NCBI GenBank assembly: GCA_032209605.1 | Contig: JASFXZ010000001.1 | Location: forward strand, 24,184,619 to 24,248,618 | DNA: 64,000 nucleotides | Direction of reading: 5' to 3' | DNA from: Mactromeris polynyma | Lineage: Eukaryota > Mollusca > Bivalvia > Venerida > Mactridae | Shown here: piece after piece, positions 57,101 through 64,000 of the stretch | How the letters are laid out: every line of letters begins with the position of its first letter | Position numbering within the stretch: position 1 is the stretch's first letter | Program-made: the position numbers and the translations under genes | Notes under the pieces: generated by a model | The model's input: the letters and a program-made list of their open reading frames with translations, nothing else | Told to the model about the DNA's origin: nothing | Databases searched by the model: none

Positions 57101-58827
57101 AGCTCATGTATCCATAGTAATGGACTTTGACTAGAGTCAATACGCATCAAATATATTTGTCTAAAATTAAACGCTTCGTGATTTCGTCTAATGGCGGAAA
57201 TGACTGTTTGGCAAACATAAGAGTCCCAGTTCATACCAAACACATTAGCAATTCACTAAATGCAATGCTCTTCATCTAAGCATTGTTTGAGTTATGTGAT
57301 CATAAATTGAATCCAGCTGCTAGCATGAAGTTTTTGGCATTTCCGTCTCACTCGAGAAACTTCACAGTATGTTGTTTACGTAAATGATCCCACTATTATG
57401 TTACATGTACTGTGCAGGTGTTTAAGTAATGTGGCGTTCAGTTTAAACGGCGAACGTGTGCCCAAAATTGGACGGCCTTAATTAAAGCGATACGGGATAA
57501 ATGCATCGTTTGGGTCGCCACGGTCTTTGTGTCACAAGAATCGCGTGACTTCTCGATTTTTCTCGTTTAACCTCACGTGTAAAGGTAATAATAAGCCAAA
57601 CACACAAGAAAATGCTCCCAAACAGATCCCAGGGAAGAATCAACCTACGAAACATAAGGAGTTGATGAGGTGTAAGGGCAAAACATCTGTGGGATTAGCG
57701 AATTAAGGAATAGTCTGACCGACGATCAAAAACAACCATGGAACACTTAAGGCGACAATTGAGGGGGAAAGGAATGAAAATGATAGAATACACCACAGAA
57801 CAAACTAAGAAAGCAAGTGGCCACGGTCCGAATATAATGTAAATACAAAGTCCCGATGTATCTTCTTATACACGTAGAATTGTAATGGGCTATTCGAAAC
57901 CATGTATTATTCTAAATAAAATTCCGACCCGATGAATTCGAATGAACGAGGTCCGAATGTATTATATCAAGACAAGCAACTGCACATGGGGAAAGGGGAA
58001 CTTAAAATTCTTCTAAAAACATGAAAATGATTATTTATTATATAGCCAGTTCAACCATTGAAACTATCAGTTAAAGTACTGGTGGTTGAGATCGATTTAA
58101 CAGCTAGCTTGCCTCATACTTAACCGCTATATGGTCAATGATTACCAACATGAATGTATAAACATGTATAAACATAAATTGACTAAGTAGGCAGTAACTA
58201 AGCCATAAAAGCATTTAACCATTATGTACCCAAAAAATTTCACGCGGTAAATATACATTTATTGGTATGCCAAGTAAGCAATTCATCGAAGCCAGTCATG
58301 CTCTCAGTAACTATATTATTTATGTCAGAAGGCGAAAGCATTAATTTTAAGCCAAAACTATCAGCTCTACTTTCGAAGCATCTGGTATGGACAACGCTTG
58401 CTTGACAACGAACGTTAGTATACCAATGGTGAAAAAAACATTACTTTCTGTATTACCATCTGCAACACGCATTATGTATTTATAAAACGTATATAATACA
58501 ATCAGAATAAAGAGAAACTTTGAATCGTAAAATTGTGGCTTACCAACGACTTTTTAAGTTAAATATTTCAGGTTCAAATGACACTGAGCTCAAAGTTTGG
58601 GCCACGACAAATACAAAATACAAACACTAAACTGAGAATCGTCAGCATCGTTGTTGTTATCACATAAGTTAGATCATATGATGATAAAGATTGTATTGTG
58701 ATGTAATACTTGTATCTTAGCACGTGTTACAAATACAAAAAGTATAATCAGATTTTTATGAATAGAAAACAAACATACCGACAGTGACAGCCACAGACAA
58801 CGTGACAAATATCCGTAAGTTGAACAT
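41335..58827 (-). CDS. secreted TSP1/EGF/FN3-like protein (copy B), ten-exon model
   Basis: Model: 58779-58827, 48504-48722, 47677-47808, 46203-46325, 45160-45270, 44507-44848, 44117-44252, 42752-43904, 42252-42489, 41335-41573. All ten have AG/GT boundaries where needed; junction phases agree throughout (1,1,1,1,1,1,2,0,1), and the sum is 2742 nt, 914 codons including TAA. Order: signal peptide, TSP1 plus EGF-like, two Cys-rich modules, EGF-like, then FN3-like modules with D-x-S/T-P-P linkers. Expected to be secreted, with adhesion or matrix roles likely but unproven. The last exon joins 42252 by skipping a deletion-damaged exon, and its end is created by the break of the duplication. The 10-kb first intron contains other units, so assignment of the signal exon is the weakest step. 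Confidence 0.6.
41850..42010 (-). pseudogene. copy B remnant of the 324-codon exon (5' part deleted)
   Basis: Only the last about 40 codons (TKPVVKVEIETVIVGWENDT ... FFEI) and the donor 'gtaact' remain. The upstream part is fused directly to what is intron in copy A (27830-27930), so no acceptor of its own is left. A messenger would have to skip it. Confidence 0.8.
42252..42489 (-). CDS. copy B exon, Cys-rich start and DDSPP linker
   Basis: 238 nt, phase 0 to phase 1, acceptor 'atattttag', donor 'gtacga'. It reads KGSCPDNVTNCYCPDVGTC and then NYYFTIKATNNAKL and VVDDSPPEKGVVYKG. Uninterrupted, unlike its copy A partner with a one-base insertion. Confidence 0.8.
42752..43904 (-). CDS. copy B large exon, 384 codons, two to three FN3-like modules
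   Basis: Acceptor 'ccttcag', phase 2, donor 'ggtaagtacc', phase 0. It begins RLCIHYETKGGGYVKG, followed by VICYRYDDVPPQHC, then LEHASGIESYTIAVHEV, a hydrophilic stretch with WQTHHNDVCLNWKDYF, the linker HIDRSAPHINNI, and FEVLDPHSGILIVEWTFGTD. Fully open. In copy A only the first about 200 nt survive. Confidence 0.83.
44117..44252 (-). CDS. copy B exon, phase 1 to 2
   Basis: 136 nt between acceptor 'gaaacag' and donor 'gtacga'. It reads GTERLLSTHQLKKDSGKSEN and then TGVEVPLTQSTYHLTDGE. Not long enough to stand out as an ORF; supported by splice sites, phase and conservation of the same exon at 31107-31242. Confidence 0.8.
44507..44848 (-). CDS. copy B exon, 114 codons
   Basis: Phase 1 to phase 1, acceptor 'cgattttgag', donor 'gtaata'. 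Contains CDRVTSLFNVNSKQFTVDLT, CQTTIYGGIGKSRDKKG, then CVDSRDFYGKFQ and LTISTLSPDKTQYIYESNFG. No named domain recognised. In copy A the equivalent holds an insert and a TAA. Confidence 0.78.
45074..45110. repeat. (GAAA)n microsatellite
   Basis: About nine GAAA units, in the intron beside the EGF-like exon of copy B. It creates the poly-Ser/Phe ends of spurious minus ORFs. Confidence 0.9.
45160..45270 (-). CDS. copy B EGF-like exon
   Basis: 111 nt, phase 1 to phase 1, acceptor 'ttgatag', donor 'gtaagt'. Six Cys: MCSFDENKCWPGSC, CQCVPGFRRSG, AKCL. About 37 residues, normal for an EGF-like module; no calcium-binding D-x-D/N-E start, so a non-calcium type is likely. Confidence 0.85.
45389..45487 (+). 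repeat. dispersed repeat D, copy in the copy B intron
   Basis: 'gagagagaatacgtaactac', 'agggaaagccacatacataa', 'gacaatgcctccccacgcag' and 'ccacaaaacataaggc'. The corresponding place in copy A holds the copy at 33577-33790. Confidence 0.65.
46203..46325 (-). CDS. copy B Cys-rich exon
   Basis: 123 nt, phase 1 to phase 1, acceptor 'ccatttctag', donor 'gtaaat'. Cys pattern: CAMIQHCENRHCSNVHDGIC, then DNC and TKC; eight cysteines in 41 residues fit a furin-like or EGF/laminin-like knot. No second copy in block A. Confidence 0.75.
47677..47808 (-). CDS. copy B Cys-rich exon
   Basis: 132 nt, phase 1 to phase 1, acceptor 'cactttcag', donor 'gtaatg'. It reads GCRNNYHISNCKYEMVAC, CTSC and APYYSGGFGRGC. 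Similar in layout to the 46203-46325 exon (C-x-N...C...C-x-x-C), so the two are probably tandemly related modules. Too short to appear as an ORF. Confidence 0.75.
   Translation of the reverse strand, partial: AVEIIITFPIVNMKWLHVAVLLTISDARVAMRLTTVEDLGVAV
48504..48722 (-). CDS. copy B TSP1 plus EGF-like exon
   Basis: 219 nt, phase 1 to phase 1. It starts VDTWCTPSSYGGWHSWDNCT and continues HSCGGGTHRRVRYSC: the W-x-x-W-x-x-C...S-C-G-G-G...R-x-R-x-C core of a thrombospondin type 1 repeat, with W residues available for C-mannosylation. After it come CNEFCYNGG and CHCELWRTGRCC, an EGF-like tail. The donor 'gtagca' is weak. It joins in phase with the signal-peptide exon at 58779-58827. Confidence 0.85.
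48730..49370. other. intronic non-coding stretch
   Basis: AT-rich; no exon, repeat or RNA recognised. Confidence 0.5.
49371..50460. mobile_element. possible non-autonomous element bordered by GAATATTCG motifs
   Basis: Starts 'tagggatgtcaacgaata' followed by several gaatattcg palindromes (49394-49440); similar palindromes recur at 50405-50445 ('gaatattcgaatattg', 'ttcgaatattcgaaga'). About 1.1 kb with no coding capacity; a clean matching terminus on the right was not found. The start resembles hAT-type non-autonomous elements, an inference from general knowledge. Confidence 0.45.
50166..50315. mobile_element. 150-bp fold-back MITE with perfect 8-bp target-site duplication
   Basis: Inverted arms of about 50 bp: left starts 'attgtataattgtattgacc', right ends 'ggtcaataaaattatacaat'. 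They include 'cttcatggtcaatgca' and its complement next to a loop of about 45 bp. Flanked by 'actctctt' at 50158-50165 and 50316-50323. The left arm has a small insertion (tttgca). No coding capacity. It is nested in the 49371-50460 segment, so it inserted later. Confidence 0.92.
51558..51832. repeat. imperfect repeat, three units
   Basis: 'gagcctcaaatgc...gaagaggtaggagtgt' (51561), 'gagcctcaaatgcctgaatg' (51721) and 'gagccttaaatgccagaagg' (51787), each followed by a 'gtggtgtggggttaggcggccacc'-like piece. Spacing is uneven, suggesting a decayed tandem array or related inserts. Confidence 0.6.
51900..53060. other. non-coding stretch with repeated 'ttcaccccca' motifs
   Basis: 'attccacccccaag', 'ttcacccccaattttg' and 'ttcacccccacttt' cluster at 51912-51990; 'attcacccccaaaatgggga' (a near palindrome) is at 52995. 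This may mark an unidentified element about 1.1 kb long. A (TA)n run lies at 52769-52785. No gene seen. Confidence 0.4.
53831..53918 (-). CDS. first coding exon of an unidentified gene (29 codons)
   Basis: Acceptor 'ttttgaatag' at 53919, ATG at 53917, donor 'ggtaagaata'; phase 0 end. It reads MSHQIVVVEFVLEKSV and GVVHWRCLEGSHQ. The pattern V-V-E-F-V...S-V-x-V-V is common at the N-terminus of a class of invertebrate (BEN-domain-type) proteins; that resemblance is from memory and weak. No following exon (expected further left on minus) could be found in this window. Confidence 0.45.
54939..55041 (-). other. probable 5'UTR exon of the same unit
   Basis: Acceptor 'taatttcag' and donor 'ctgtaagtat' bracket 103 nt. 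It contains one short upstream ORF (ATG within 'caacaatggtgcc', ending TAG after 11 codons). It lies between exon 53831-53918 and the candidate first exon. Confidence 0.4.
55447..55660 (-). other. probable first (non-coding) exon
   Basis: The right boundary is unknown. The left boundary is a strong donor, 'cttcaggtatgtg'. It lies just downstream of the NRF1-type site at 55673-55682. No ATG-led frame of note. Confidence 0.35.
55673..55682. promoter_or_regulatory. NRF1-type palindrome GCGCATGCGC
   Basis: A perfect GCGCATGCGC in otherwise CpG-poor sequence, in a locally GC-richer patch (55540-55690). Such sites mark TATA-less metazoan promoters. Its placement directly upstream of a donor-terminated segment supports a minus-strand start here. 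Confidence 0.5.
56046..56354 (-). CDS. hypothetical 102-codon ORF
   Basis: ATG at 56354 to TAA. Composition is protein-like (CHDSGIKALCGSVIP, DYFKHCSHIIAP), with six cysteines and a central helix-prone stretch (EIIGYIKKVTEVEYQNILRY). No family recognised, no splice sites or promoter assigned. It could be an exon or chance. Confidence 0.22.
   Translation of the reverse strand: MRQPGKSNNISTSTFFLLSHWKIPDYFKHCSHIIAPTNAIMEHSDTVYCDEIIGYIKKVTEVEYQNILRYKAACECHDSGIKALCGSVIPSVKLVLLHHEHY
56710..57400 (-). mobile_element. BEL/Pao LTR-retrotransposon fragment (post-RT / RNase H region)
   Basis: On minus, in order and in broken frames: FAKQSFPPLDEITKR (about 57215), LHVFVDASMKS (about 56970), AAAYLSKNHTATLVEAKNR, APLQPLTLPKPKLLAHHL, then LLSDVQTCLYW. 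This is the RNase H-like end of BEL/Pao polyproteins (consensus D-A-S...YG/A-A...A-K-x-R-V-A-P-L...L-P-x-L-E-L...S-D-S-Q). Stops and shifts throughout; no LTR identified. Confidence 0.82.
57585..57815 (+). repeat. dispersed repeat D, long copy
   Basis: 'aataagccaaacacacaaga', 'aaatgctcccaaacagatcc', 'acgaaacataaggagttgat', 'gaggtgtaagggcaaaac', 'aaggaatagtctgaccgacg', 'cttaaggcgacaattgaggg' and 'gatagaatacaccacagaac'. One of the two fullest copies of the family. Confidence 0.65.
57816..58770. other. non-coding stretch, intronic in the copy B model
   Basis: AT-rich; no exon, RNA or repeat recognised. Confidence 0.45.
58779..58827 (-). CDS. signal-peptide exon assigned to copy B
   Basis: ATG at 58827, reading MFNLRIFVTLSVAVTV, then donor 'ggtatgtttg' at 58778, phase 1. 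A basic residue followed by a hydrophobic run is a standard signal peptide. The phase fits exon 48504-48722 (G plus TG makes Val). An alternative is that it belongs to a different secreted-protein gene to the left. Confidence 0.6.
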
Positions 58828-59392
58828 CTCAACTCTATTCCTCAGTGGCGACGATCAAACTATCGCCTTATTTCATATGCAGTGTTTTTATTTTGAAACT
58901 TGAAATAAGTTATGTAACAAAATTGATAATAAATGTTTGTACCTATTTGAGATAAGGACCGAGTGCTGAGTTATCATTGGTTCAAACCAAATCACGACAT
59001 GAGTACGTTTTTCTGTATTCAAGTAACACTTCATTACAAATTATCTTCTAAAACATAAAAAACGGGACGGTTTTAACTTTTTAAAATCCTTCGAACATTT
59101 AGTAGCTTATTTACTGATAAATAAACAGATTAATGAAAAATACTTCAAAGGTTTCGTAAAGATAATAACTACTTACAGAAAGATAGTAGGTACACAGTAC
59201 ACTGACATGCCTAATCATGTTTCCGTTGATTGAATTTATTGATGTAAACATGCTAACAAGTGAGTTCTATCGTGGGAAAGACTAGGAAAATTTAAATTAT
59301 GATAAGACTCGAGTGCAACGTTTTTCTAAATGATGACTGTACGTTTCTGTTTTTAATTCTTTTTTGTTATATTCCTTAAAAGCAAATAAATG

Positions 59393-59615
59393 CCCGCCCG
59401 TTTAGCTAAGTTGGTAGAGCGCTGGGCTGTCACCAGGGAAGTCCGGTTCATGAGTAGGACAGGACAAGTTGTCAGTTGCTTGCGAACGGGCAAATCAATA
59501 CTGATTGATAATTCATTCCAGAAAACTAGTTAGGTCAACTGACCGCCATATAACTGAAGAACGTTGATAATGCGTTAAAACCAATAAAAACGAACACAAA
59601 TTATAAGCAGATGGT
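59393..59615 (+). repeat. tRNA-headed SINE (family S3), copy 2
   Basis: A box 'tagctaagttggtagagcgc' is perfect; the B-box area ('ccggttcatgag') is eroded. Body 'gttgtcagttgcttgcgaac', 'ttgataattcattccagaaa' and 'taggtcaactgaccgcc', with tail 'gcgttaaaaccaataaaaac', as in 38806-39050. Confidence 0.8.
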
Positions 59616-59659
59616 TCGTACAATTATGCATGAAGCTTGAGAAATGGGTAGGTATAAAG

Positions 59660-60462
59660 TATCACACATTTAGCCAGTGCATAGATATTATAGCAATACA
59701 ATTACATACCACAAATTTAGCCTATTCGTATACCAATATAATTGCATACAACAAAATTAGCCAGTTCAATTAGCATAACAATTACTCGTATATACAACAA
59801 ATTTAGCAAGTTCATGTAAGAATTACAATTATACAACAAATTTAGCTAGTTCATCTAACGATTACATACAACATATTAAGTCAGTTTATACAACAATCAA
59901 ATTACGTACACAAAATGTAGTCAGTTCATGTAACAATTACAAACAACTGTAGTCAGTTTATACAACAATCCAATTACGTACACAAAATGTAGCCAGTTCA
60001 TGTAACAATTGCATACAACATATTTAACCAGTTCATGTAACAGTTACAAACAACTGTAGCCAGTTCAAACAACAATCCAATTACGTACACAAAATGTAGC
60101 CAGTTCATGTAACAATTACATACAACTTTAGCCAGTTCATGTAACAATTGCATACAACATATTTAGCCAGTTCATGCAACAATTACATATAACATATTTA
60201 GCCAGTTCATGTAACAATTACATATAACATATTTAGCCAGTTCATGCAACAATTACATATAACATATTTAGCCAGTTCATGTAACAATTACATATAACAT
60301 ATTTAGCCAGTTCATGCAACAATTACATATAACATATTTAGCCAGTTCATGCAACAATTACATATAACATATTTAGCCAGTTCATGTAACAATTACATAA
60401 AACATATTTAGCTAGTTCATGTAACAATTACATCGACATATTTAGCCAGTTCATGTACCAGT
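59660..60462. repeat. satellite array, left part (about 35-bp monomers)
   Basis: Units built on 'gccagttcatgcaacaatta' plus 'catataacatattta' (35 bp), most regular at 60150-60450, more divergent to the left. The same monomer type continues to the right of the LINE at 61786. Confidence 0.92.
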
Positions 60463-61790
60463 TGATTGATTGATTACTTTATTTCCTCCAAGTGTCGGAG
60501 AGCATAACTACAGAACAAATTAATATACATATTACATGTGCATGTTCAAAAATAATACAAATGTACATACATGTATTCCACCAGCATTAGAGGCGAACCT
60601 AATCACGAAACGAAAATGCTAGATTGCCATAGATGGACAGACATTCTTAAATTATAGTTACAACACACACAACACACACATGCACATATACACACATATA
60701 TAAATGCATATACATAAAGACATGTATGAGTTGAATTGAATTGAACATAAACATATACACATGCACTAACAAATACACACACTCATATGATATGCAACAC
60801 ATACATACGTACACATGTATACATGTACACATACATACTTAAACATATACATACATATACGCACATCTAAACATACATATTCACATACATACATCAACTA
60901 AAGTAGCTAATTAAGCATATAATCGTAATGATCTTCGGGTTACAAATACGAAACATATTGCGGAGTGCCTGCAAATAATATATAAAAATACTTAGACCAT
61001 CAGTACGCAAGTTTAACCAATGAGGTTGATAACGAGAAGAATCTCAATGCGTCCCCTTCAACTTCAGTTGCTAAATTTAGCAGATAGTCACATTGCTCAG
61101 TAGGGGAGAGAGCCGCGAACGAGTTGAACTCAGAATGACCATGTGTACCAGTGAGAGTATCCCACACTAAATAACGATTGGAATTATTAACACGACAGAA
61201 GCATATCAAATGTACAACAATATTATCTGTTGCATCATTACATTTTTTACAAATACAGGTAAAGTTGTAAGAGATAAAACGTGCAACCATTGACATTAAT
61301 TTAAAGCACAGGGCGGAGATCCGAGGATTATGCCTTGACAGTGACCACAGCTTACAAGGTTTGTCATCCTTCAGTATATTCGATAAGATCGGTGACCGAC
61401 ACACTACATGTTCGAACATTATAGTTCTCTCACTTTGGATGACTCTGTTATTGATGATGTTCTTCCATGTTGAATTAGACGGGAAGTGTCCGTTCATCAG
61501 GTAAGCATGCAGAATATCAATTAGACGATACTTTTGTAGAATTCTGTAAATATCTGGAATAAATCCATTATGCTGATTGTCATAATTGATGTAATGTGTA
61601 AGTCTATTATTGAAGACGTATTTGGCATTGAAGCTGTTTGATAGTCTACATAATTGTCCGAGAAACTGCAGTTTTTTATGTTCAATGACGGTTTCCATGG
61701 AGACAACATCTAAAGCACACAATGAGAAATCGGTTGATGTTCCTGTATAGAATGATTGCATTCTTTTAACACAAAAACGGTGAGACCAGT
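60463..61790 (-). mobile_element. 5'-truncated non-LTR retrotransposon inserted in the satellite
   Basis: Minus strand. A 268-codon frame (61000-61806; its first few codons are satellite) matches the C-terminal part of molluscan non-LTR elements: KLQFLGQLCRLSNSFNAKYV, GFIPDIYRILQKYRL, FPSNSTWKNII, then the zinc-finger-like CICKKCNDATDNIVVHLICFC. The RT domain is missing. The 3'UTR (60500-61000) has CA/TA-rich low complexity, an AATAAA near 60478 and ends in (TCAA)n tail repeats against the array. The frame is open, so insertion is fairly recent. Confidence 0.82.
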
Positions 61791-64000
61791 TCATACAACA
61801 ATCCAATTACGTACACAAACTTTAACCAGTTCATGTAACAATTACATACACTTGTAGCCAGTTCATACAACAATCCAATTACGTACACAAACTTAAGCCA
61901 GTTCATGTAATAATTACATACAATTGTAGCCAGTTCATACAACAATCCAATTACGTACACAAACTTTAGTTAGTTCATGTAACAATAACATACAACTGTG
62001 GTCAGTTCATACAACAATTCAATTACGTACACAAACTTTAACCAGTTCATGTAACAATTGCATACAATTAAATTACGTACACAAACTTTAGCCAGTTCAT
62101 GCAACAATTGCATACAACATATTTAGCCAGTTCATGTTATAATTACATACAACATATTTAGCCAGTTCATGTAACAATTGCATAAAACATATTTAGCCAG
62201 TTCATGTAACAATTGCATAAAACATATTTAGCCAGTTCATGTAACAATAACATACAACATATTTAGCCAGTTCATGTAACAATTGCATAAAACATATTTA
62301 GCCAGTTCATGCAACAATTACATACAACATATTTAGCCAGTTCATGTAACAATTACATCGACATATTTAGCCAGTTCATGTACCAATTACACACAACATA
62401 TTAGCGTGTTCATGTAACAATTACATACAACTGTAGCCAGTTCATACAACAATCCAATTACGTACACAAACTTTAGCCAGTTCATGTAAAAATTACATAC
62501 AACTGTAGCCACTTCATACAACAATCCAATTACGTACACAATATTTAGCCAGTTCATGTAACAATTACATACAACTGTAGCCAGTTCATACAACAATCCA
62601 ATTACGTACACAAACTTTAACCAGTTCATGTAACAATTACATACAACTGTGGTCAGTTCATACAACAATCCAATTACGTACACAAACTTTAACCAGTTCA
62701 TGTAACAATTACATACAACTGTAGCCAGTTCATACAACAATCCAATTACGTACACAAACTTTAACCAGTTCATGTAACAATTACATACAACTGTGGTCAG
62801 TTCATACTACAATCCAATTACATACACAAACTTTAACCAGTTCATGTAACAATTGCATACAATTTTAGCCAGTTCATACAACAATCCAATTACGTACACA
62901 AACTTTAACCAGTTCATGTAACAATTACATACAACTGTAGTCAGGTCATACAACAATCCAATTACGTACACAAACTTTAACCAGTTCATGTAACAATTTC
63001 ATACAACATATTTAGCCAGTTCATGTAACCATTACATCGACATATTTAGCCAGTTCATGTAACAATTACATACAACTGTAGCCAGTTCATGTAACCATTA
63101 CATACAACTGTAGCCAGTTCCTACAACAATCCAATTACGTACATAAACTTCAGCCATTTCATGTAACAATTACATACAACTGTAGCCAGTTCATACAACA
63201 ATCCAATTACGTACACAAACTTTAACCAGTTCATGTAACAATTACATACAACTGTAGCCAGTTCATACAACAATCCAATTACGTACACAAACTTCAGCCA
63301 GTTCAAGTAACAATTACATACACTTGTAGCCAGTGCATACAACAATCTAATTACGTACACAAACTTTAACCAGTTCATGTAACAATTACATACAACTGTA
63401 GCCAGTTCATGTAACCATTACATACACTTGTAGCCAGTTCATACAACAATCCAATTACGTACAAAAACTTTAGCCAGTTCATGTAACAATTACATACAAC
63501 TGTAGTCAGTTCATACAACAATCCAATTACGTACACAAACTTTAACCAGTTCATGTAACAATTACATACAACTGTAGCCAGTTCATACAACAATCCAATT
63601 ACGTACACAAACTTCAGCCAGTTCAAGTAACAATTACATACACTTGTAGCCAGTGCATACAACAATCTAATTACGTACACAAACGTTAACCAGTTCATGT
63701 AACAATTACATACAATAGTAGCCAGTTCATACAACAATCCAATTACGTACACAAACTTTAGCCAGTTCAAGTAACAATTACATACAATTGTAGCCAGTTC
63801 ATACAACAATCCAATTACGTACACAAACTTTAGCCAGTTCATGTAACAATTTCATACAATAGTAGCCAGTTCATACAACAATCCAATTACGTACACAAAC
63901 TTTAGCCAGTTCAAGTAACAATTACATACAATTGTAGCCAGTTCATACAACAATCCAATTACGTACACAATTTTTAGCCAGTTCATGTAACAATTACATA
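61791..64000. repeat. satellite array, right part (72-bp dimers), runs off the window
   Basis: The dimer is 40 bp ('gccagttcatacaacaatcc', 'aattacgtacacaaacttta') plus 32 bp ('accagttcatgtaacaatta', 'catacaactgta'). Both halves share the 'ccagttcat-n-aacaat' core. Because 72 is divisible by 3, 24-residue hydrophobic repeat ORFs (NWLKFVYVIGLLYEL) appear on minus; they end at frequent stops and are not genes. 62085-62400 reverts to 35-bp monomers. Confidence 0.95.

Noticed and set aside
61000..61806. 268-codon ORF as a host gene
   Set aside because: The Cys/His finger, the flanking 3'UTR with simple tail repeats and the insertion into satellite mark it as the end of a non-LTR retrotransposon.
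61766..63842. Hydrophobic 24-residue repeat ORFs (membrane-protein look) in the satellite
   Set aside because: By-product of the 72-bp period; interrupted by stops wherever the period slips.

Overview
AT-rich, intron-rich, repeat-dense animal DNA. Several signs point to a lophotrochozoan, most likely a bivalve mollusc: phase-1 exons of a very large secreted FN3-like/EGF/TSP1 protein, Tx1-like and CR1-like LINE relics, a BEL/Pao relic, a Harbinger transposon, several tRNA-headed SINEs, and the 'gaattatggccc' tandem repeat often met in bivalve genomes. The organism call is inference. No rRNA or convincing functional tRNA gene, and no prokaryotic feature, was seen.

Left third (1-14.9 kb): essentially gene-free and dominated by tandem arrays. 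These are a GC-rich 27-bp minisatellite (4.4-4.8 kb), a 40-bp array that switches to a 45-bp period (7.5-8.6 kb), a 31-bp array with an embedded 62-bp higher-order repeat (9.6-11.8 kb), and an 85-bp array that arose inside a SINE (13.0-13.6 kb).

Middle (16.3-48.7 kb, with a signal-peptide exon at 58.8 kb), all on the minus strand: a family of extracellular proteins built from FN3-like modules joined by D-x-T/S-P-P linkers, preceded by TSP1 and EGF-like modules. A block of the gene is present twice. Copy A plus the 3' exons (16.3-33.1 kb) is a pseudogene with at least six in-frame stops, four frameshifts and a Harbinger transposon fused into an exon. Copy B (41.3-48.7 kb) keeps nine exons, counting the signal-peptide exon, with consistent splice phases and no stop, but its 3' end is cut off. 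Skipping one damaged exon gives a complete 914-codon frame ending in a novel TAA, with a candidate polyA signal about 300 bp further on.

Between and around these lie transposon relics: a Harbinger transposase exon, a 154-bp TIR element with a 5-bp target-site duplication, a Tx1-like LINE lacking its RT core, a CR1-like RT fragment, a 150-bp fold-back MITE with a perfect 8-bp target-site duplication, and a BEL/Pao fragment. A new dispersed repeat family has about eight copies. A spliced 5' transcript end with a palindromic NRF1-type site lies at 53.8-55.7 kb on the minus strand.

Right end (59.6-64 kb): a satellite of about 35-bp monomers and 72-bp dimers, interrupted by a 5'-truncated LINE, running off the window edge.
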